A stretch of 64,000 bases of DNA from Owenia fusiformis (Eukaryota > Annelida > Polychaeta > Sabellida > Oweniidae). The notes beneath the pieces are model-generated. The model was given only the letters and a program-made list of their open reading frames with translations. It was not told the DNA's origin and did not search any database. Shown here in pieces: positions 59,001 to 64,000 of this stretch. How positions within the stretch are numbered: the stretch's first letter is position 1; the number at the start of each line of letters is the position of its first letter. The stretch lies in the NCBI GenBank assembly GCA_903813345.2, contig CAIIXF020000011.1:32480166-32544165 (forward strand), given 5' to 3'. A program made the translations under genes and the position numbers.

Positions 59001-59735
59001 AGAAATATTGGTATTGTAAAACTTGCTGACATCTACAGATCCATTCATTTCATACAGGGTATCCATAAAGTTTTTCAACACTAATCCACAATAGTGGGAC
59101 CAGGGCCATTGAAATCCTGGGATTAAAATAATTGCATCCAAAACAAAAGTTTCATGTTTAAAGGTAGCAAAATTGAAAAATTTGACTTCATATTAAAATT
59201 TTTGAATGATTTTTTTCACTATAATGAAAAATTTAAATGGGGGCATTTTCATTTTTCTACTTCAAATGAAAAAGGTTTCTACTTTCGACCCGTGACTTTC
59301 GATAAATACATTATAAAGCTTATAGCATCTTAAATATTTTGAAATGAAGGAATAAAATATAGTTTTTGTTTTATTTATTTATTATATATTTCAATAATAA
59401 TGATAAAACTCTACACAAACATATAATAATATAAAGTTATTTAAAAATATAAAAATACATTTAATCTGTAGTCAGTGACATGATGTTACAAGAAATGAGA
59501 GTTTAAATAAGACATTGAACATGCAAAAATATCATCTCATGTAGTTACAAATGTAACAATTGTTACAAAATGATGACAATTACAACGTCTGTCACAAAAA
59601 CTGGTGGCTTTAACAATTTGCTATCATATTATATGTATATTGCAGTCAAATAAAACAGCTATAATTTTGTCATATAAAACTCAGAGTGTCCCTTCATCTA
59701 TAATATATAGGAGCATGTCAAGAGGCCCAGTATAT
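53006..59735. other. gene-poor AT-rich region
   Basis: No exon set or recognised gene in about 6.7 kb. It contains a fragment of the CAGTAAAACCTG MITE near 54381 ('tagtaaaacctgtctaagtg'). Short open frames here lack codon or homology support. Confidence 0.4.
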
Positions 59736-59737
59736 TA

Positions 59738-59918
59738 ACTGAAACCTGTAAAGTGGAACAACTCTGGAAGTAGAACACCTCTCTTATTGGAACTATTGGA
59801 AGTCGCAACACCAACTGACTTATGCTAAATGAACCTCAATAAGTGGAACACCTCCTAAGTGGTACACTTTTTAGAGGAACCACCAAAGTTGTTCCACTTA
59901 GACAGGTTTTAATGTCTT
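59738..59918. mobile_element. CAGTAAAACCTG-family MITE, diverged copy
   Basis: 'gaaacctgtaaagtggaaca' at left and 'gttccacttagacaggtttt' at right, with internal 'agtggaacacctcctaagtgg'. It follows the 11868-12051 element along its length. It lies in the 3' flank of the GMC gene. Confidence 0.65.
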
Positions 59919-60175
59919 AAATGCTGAACTCTTTATTTTGATGTACATGTTCCTTAAAGTGGTTGAATGCACAGATGTCACAGATATGTATCACACCAAT
60001 ACTGTATGCATACAAATGTGTCCTGAAGGAGCAGCGTCTTAGCCAGCTAAGGTGCATTATAAATGTCCCATCCTTCAAAAGGTACAGTATATAAAAATTG
60101 TGATTTGGTCTAAAATTCAATTTTGACTAGTAGATCTTTAGTCCTTGACATGCACTGCTCTCCTTATATCTGGTG

Positions 60176-63100
60176 TCATGATGTTGAAGAGAGAATCATG
60201 TCAGAGGCTTTCTCAGCTATCATTGTCACTGCTGCATTTGTATTACCCGAGATGATCTTGGGCATTATTGAAGCATCAGCCACACGTAAACCGATAACAC
60301 CCTTAACTCTGAAAAACACAGTCAACCAATAAATGTATATACCCTGTATACACGTTCCAAGGCATTTTCGGAATAAAAATAAAATAACATGGTACATGAC
60401 ATGAACGAAATCTTAACACAAAAAAGGCAATAGGTATGAAAAACTTCTAAAATGGCTAGATTGATTTCTTGATAAATAGTGCAGTGCATGAATATACATA
60501 CCTGAGCTGTGGATCCAACACTGCAGTAGGGTCATCCCTGTGTCCCATCTTACATGTTCCTACAGGGTGGTACACAGTCAGTGTCTGCTGTCTTACATAA
60601 CATTCCCAGTATGCTCTAGAGCCATACAATATACCTACAAATACCTACTGTATTTAAAGGGGAAATCAGACAGAGAGCATATTTTCAAATTAATGTTCGG
60701 TCTCTGGGCTGAAAACTCTACATACATTGCGTTTAGATATTATATTAGGAATCACAAATGTTCTTCACAAATCAACAAAAATATAACATTTTACTTCAAA
60801 TATTTTCATCACATTGGAGCAAACGTCATAAGACAAAATAAAGTAAACCGTGTTGTTTATATGAGATATTCTTTGAAATCTATTTTATTTAGGATAGATC
60901 ATGTTAGATTTGTAAATATGTGAGATGCTTGTTTTACAACAATAGTGAATGAATATGTTTTGCATACCCTCACATCCCGGAATGGTCCTTTGTACCAGCT
61001 TGGCTCCAATCTCTTCAAATGCACTTGTCTTCTCTAACTTCATTGCATTCTCAATACCTAATAAAGAAACAGAATCTTATCAACAGCCTTATTTGTCTGA
61101 AAGTCCACACAATGCAAACATACATATTCAACTTAACATTTCCATTGAATATCTAACATTGTTATTATGATCGATAGCATTATGTGGTCATCGATTTTCT
61201 ATCATTGGGGAAATCCAAACTTTTGTGCAAAATTCATGTTTGTTTTTACCTTAGTGCTAGGCCTAAATGAAAAATTTATTTGGTAATTATTTTTAGCCCC
61301 TATGGAATTTTGATGGAAGGTTTCAAGCAGAAAATTTATCATCGATTTTATCATGAGCATTCAACTTGATAATGTGGCTAACTTTGATAAATATTTATGT
61401 TCCACAACTCAATGTATCTTTCTTAGCATAGATTTGAAACGGAACTGTAAATAAAACTACACTAATCAAGTTCTCATTTACAAATCTGTAGACCTACCAT
61501 CTATGAGTGTCTCAATATCTTCTTGATGGGATAGATACTGTGGATCTATGATGGGATGCTCTAAGGGGTCTATAGACTTAAGGCGGATTCTACCATGGCT
61601 CTTAGGGTGAAGTAAGATTGTTAATATCTGTAGCCCTCTTTTTCCAGCATTTGCTCCATAAAGACTGTTATAAACCTGAAAAAATCAATGATTATTGATT
61701 ATTACATAGAGTGTGAAATAAGTCCCGGGCATTTCATAATATGAGCTGAATATTTGGTTTTTGTTAATGATGAAATTTAATTCAAACAAAGGCATTAACA
61801 TGCAAATTGTCACCACCTGCAATTTGATACAGATGAGACGCTGACCACCAGCCGCCAAATGCTGTCCACAGAAAAGTTAGAGACTATAGCAATATGTCAT
61901 CACTTTTGTTGGTGACATAAAAATGTAACCATTTGTTATATATGCAGAATTCCAACATAGAATTTAAAACAGAAAAACAAAGGTGGCTAAAACATGGAGA
62001 GGTGACATAAAAATCGTGAAATCACAATTGTGGCTAAAACATGGAGAGGTGACATAAAAATCGTGACATCTCATTCAAACACTGCAGTCACCATTTGCTT
62101 TAAAAAACATACCTCTGATTTCATATTGGATATCTCCAAATAATTGTTTTTTATCAATGGTTCCCCGCCAAATAGGACAGATGCAGCAAAGTATTGCACA
62201 TCTGGTTGTTTGTTTCCCAAATATGGTTGCTTGTTTTCTGTATTTGATTGTTTGATATCTTTGGAATGTTGTTTGCTTTCTGCATTTGTTTGTTTGTTTT
62301 CTGAACCTGATTGTTTGTTTTCTACATCTGATTGTTTGTTTTCTACATTGGCTTGTTTGTTTTCTTCATATGCTTGTTTGGTTTCTATGTCATGTTCTAT
62401 GTTAGATGGATTATGCATAGTTGAAAGTTTGGTATTGATGAGGCCTGTGGCAGCCAACATAACGGGAGAGGCCAAATAACCTGAAATGTACAAATGCATA
62501 TATAAAATATAAAATAGGTTACTGGGTTGGATTGAATATAGGGTTTATTCTGAGGGGCAATATGATATTGACCAAAGGGTAATATGATATTGACTTGACA
62601 TCAATTAATATAGGTTACTGAGTTGGATTGAATATGGGTTTATTCTGAGGGGCAATATGATATTGATCAAAGAGTAATATGATATTGACTTGACATCAAT
62701 TAATATAGGTTACTGAGTTGGATTGAATATGGGTTTATTCTGAGGGGCAATATGATATTGATCAAAGAGTAATATGATATTGACTTGACATCAATTAATA
62801 TAGGTTACTGAGTTGGATTGAATATGGGTTTATTCTGAGGGGCAATATGATATTGATCAAAGAGTAATATGATATTGACTTGACATCAATTAATATAGGT
62901 TACTGGGTTGGATTGAATATGGGTTTATTCTGAGGGACAATACGATATTGATCAAAGAGTAAAATGATGGAGTGTAGCGACTTTGTGTCAATATCAAGAT
63001 CAATATCAAGGTCAATATCATATTGTCTGAGGATAAACCGTTTCTTTTTTCTATGAAATAATCTTTAAAAAGCCAATAAATATCGAGAAGACATAAATAT

Positions 63101-63512
63101 GGCAACCCAGCATTCACATGACAAAATGTCACCCCCAGCTGCAATTACAAAATGTAACAATTCGTTACAAATGCTGAACCATAATGAGGAAAATGCCACA
63201 GAATGACAGTAACAAAAAACAATGGCTCTAACAATACATGTTGATGATGACAACAAATGAGGGAAACAGTGGATAGAGGAGGAGAGGAAGAAGGGAAAGT
63301 GAAATTGAGCTACATATAGAGGGATGAGATAAACAGGAGTTCAATCATGGAATCTTACCTAGTCCATGGTAGAAATACTGCAATAACATTGAGAAGCTGA
63401 TGATTTCAGATGTTGTTGGTACCAATGGGGACTCTGTCTCAAATGATGGCGCATCTGTCATGACATGATCTTGGAGGTTATCACCCACTGGTAGGTCAGC
63501 AACCACAGGAAT
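60176..63512 (-). CDS. GMC-family FAD oxidoreductase (choline/glucose dehydrogenase-like), C-terminal part
   Basis: Six exons: 63512-63359, 62480-62113, 61675-61498, 61057-60968, 60634-60502 and 60308-60176; 1,056 nt = 351 codons plus stop, all phases consistent. The 5' exons with the FAD-binding GxGxxG lie beyond the right edge. In order: [14 protein letters not shown] (GMC family signature region), [14 protein letters not shown], a hydrophilic repeat insert, [29 protein letters not shown], and the catalytic-site motif [10 protein letters not shown]. The end has [20 protein letters not shown] and [20 protein letters not shown], where H of YHPVG and N of GNTNA are the expected catalytic pair. 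Substrate (choline, glucose or other) cannot be decided from this half. No membrane or targeting signal is visible. Confidence 0.9.
61785..61921 (-). repeat. ~150-bp dispersed repeat, inverted copy
   Basis: 'aaaggcattaacatgcaaat', 'tgtcaccacctgcaatttg', 'gagactatagcaatatgtc' and 'acttttgttggtgacata' align with the family. It lies in a GMC gene intron, and is followed by a short direct repeat 'tggctaaaacatggagaggt' (about 61984 and 62031). Confidence 0.65.
62194..62382 (-). repeat. nine 21-nt coding repeats (heptapeptide NKQxxxE) in the GMC gene
   Basis: Nine tandem seven-residue units with K-Q at fixed positions: [63 protein letters not shown]. It inserts about 63 polar residues between the hydrophobic YLASPVML segment and PDVQYFAAS, a loop position where GMC enzymes usually have only a few residues. 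Confidence 0.9.
62515..63030. repeat. 95-bp minisatellite, five copies
   Basis: Landmark 'actgrgttggattgaatat' occurs near 62521, 62617, 62712, 62807 and 62902 (period 95-96). Units contain 'ggcaatatgatattgatcaa'. The last copy decays into 'atatcaagrtcaatatca' repeats. It lies in the GMC gene intron. Confidence 0.92.
63090..63176 (-). repeat. diverged copy of the ~150-bp dispersed repeat
   Basis: 'cattcacatgacaaaatgtc', 'acccccagctgcaatt' and 'tgtaacaattcgttacaaat' resemble the family's 3' half. Confidence 0.4.
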
Positions 63513-63760
63513 CTATAAAACAACCAATGATATTACACAGTGGGGGGGGGGGTCTCAAAGGATGGCGCATCTGTCATTACATGATCTTGGAGGTTATCAC
63601 CCATTGGTAGGTCAGCAACCACAGGAATCTATAAAACAACCAATGATATTACACAGTGGGGGGGGGTCTCAAAGGATGGCGCATCTGTCATTACATGATC
63701 TTGGAGGTTATCACCCATTGGTAGGTTAGCAACCACAGGAATCTGTAAAACAACCAATGA
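63436..63760 (-). repeat. ~115-bp triplication of a GMC exon's 5' edge with its splice acceptor
   Basis: 'gtctcaaakgatggcgcatc' starts at 63436 (the true exon), 63552 and 63666. Each unit runs through the first ~75 nt of the exon, its acceptor (ataaaacaacc on +) and ~35 nt of intron, then a poly-G run. Units 2 and 3 lack the 3' half of the exon and a clear donor. Confidence 0.9.
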
Positions 63761-64000
63761 TAGTAACTACTGGTAGCTGACCTGTCATTATTACATGAGC
63801 TTATACTATGTATATGTGATCAGATATTCACTAATGGGTTGGATATAAGAATGCCCTAATGAAGCTAATACATATTGAGGTTATTTATAGATACATACAT
63901 GTAAGGTACATAATGTCCCCAAAATGAGAGATGAATAAAAGGGTTGTAAAAAATTATTCACAAAAATTCCCAATAGACCCCCAATACATTGAGTTCTCAG

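Noticed and set aside
58844-59032. 62-codon - strand frame (LLKQFIDPDDYTELKARPSS...)
   Set aside because: Composition is somewhat protein-like, but no start context, splice partner or family was recognised. It lies beyond the GMC stop codon.
60540-60923. 127-codon + strand frame
   Set aside because: It overlaps a well-supported GMC exon on the other strand and has no recognisable domain.
62144-62479. 111-codon + strand frame rich in CLFS repeats
   Set aside because: It is the antisense shadow of the GMC exon with heptapeptide repeats.
1-64000. tRNA, rRNA or other structured RNA genes
   Set aside because: None recognised by eye on either strand; a covariance-model search would be needed to exclude them.

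Overview
This is an AT-rich, intron-dense window of animal nuclear DNA, not microbial. The evidence is short exons joined by GT-AG introns with consistent phases, plus families found in ciliated metazoans: CFAP47, CYB5R4, a D-aspartate oxidase-type flavoenzyme, a GMC oxidoreductase and secreted C-type lectins. The many short inverted-repeat elements, minisatellites and a LINE fragment suggest a marine invertebrate, perhaps a lophotrochozoan. The species cannot be fixed from sequence alone.

Layout. (1) About 185-26727, + strand: the C-terminal ~1,780 residues of CFAP47, a very large ciliary protein. 31 firm exons (plus one possible) were placed, and they join into one open frame containing a calponin-homology domain and many ASH/Ig-like domains. 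(2) Inside its 7-kb intron (15953-22976), on the - strand, lie two paralogous secreted PAN/apple + C-type-lectin genes. The first (17084-18818) has a frameshift that removes the last CTLD cysteines. The second (20386-22245) is intact and carries twelve 63-bp tandem repeats, each with a copy of the last exon's splice acceptor and first codons. (3) 29175-31826, + strand: a complete 7-exon D-aspartate/D-amino-acid oxidase with a peroxisomal tail (AKL). (4) 32716-41781, - strand: a complete 14-exon CYB5R4 (cytochrome b5, CS and FAD/NADH reductase modules, 532 aa), tail to tail with the oxidase. A 5'-truncated LINE with a 12-bp target-site duplication sits 28 nt past the donor of exon 4. (5) About 41.8-60.2 kb: an 18-kb gene desert with a 2.2-kb inverted-repeat element containing a ~400-bp foldback, a TTAA-flanked element, and a ~475-bp tandem array ending in a hairpin (possibly a non-autonomous rolling-circle element). 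(6) 60176-63512, - strand: the C-terminal 351 residues of a GMC oxidoreductase (choline/glucose dehydrogenase-like), whose 5' exons lie beyond the right edge. It has a lineage-type heptapeptide expansion, a 95-bp intronic minisatellite and a triplicated exon 5' edge.

The genes do not form a pathway: cilium structure, peroxisomal D-amino-acid catabolism, ER redox and a flavin dehydrogenase. The recurring theme is local structural change: short duplications touch a splice acceptor or exon edge in the second lectin and the GMC gene, and an exon interior in CFAP47. All exon models come from reading splice signals and reading frames by eye; no transcript data were available.
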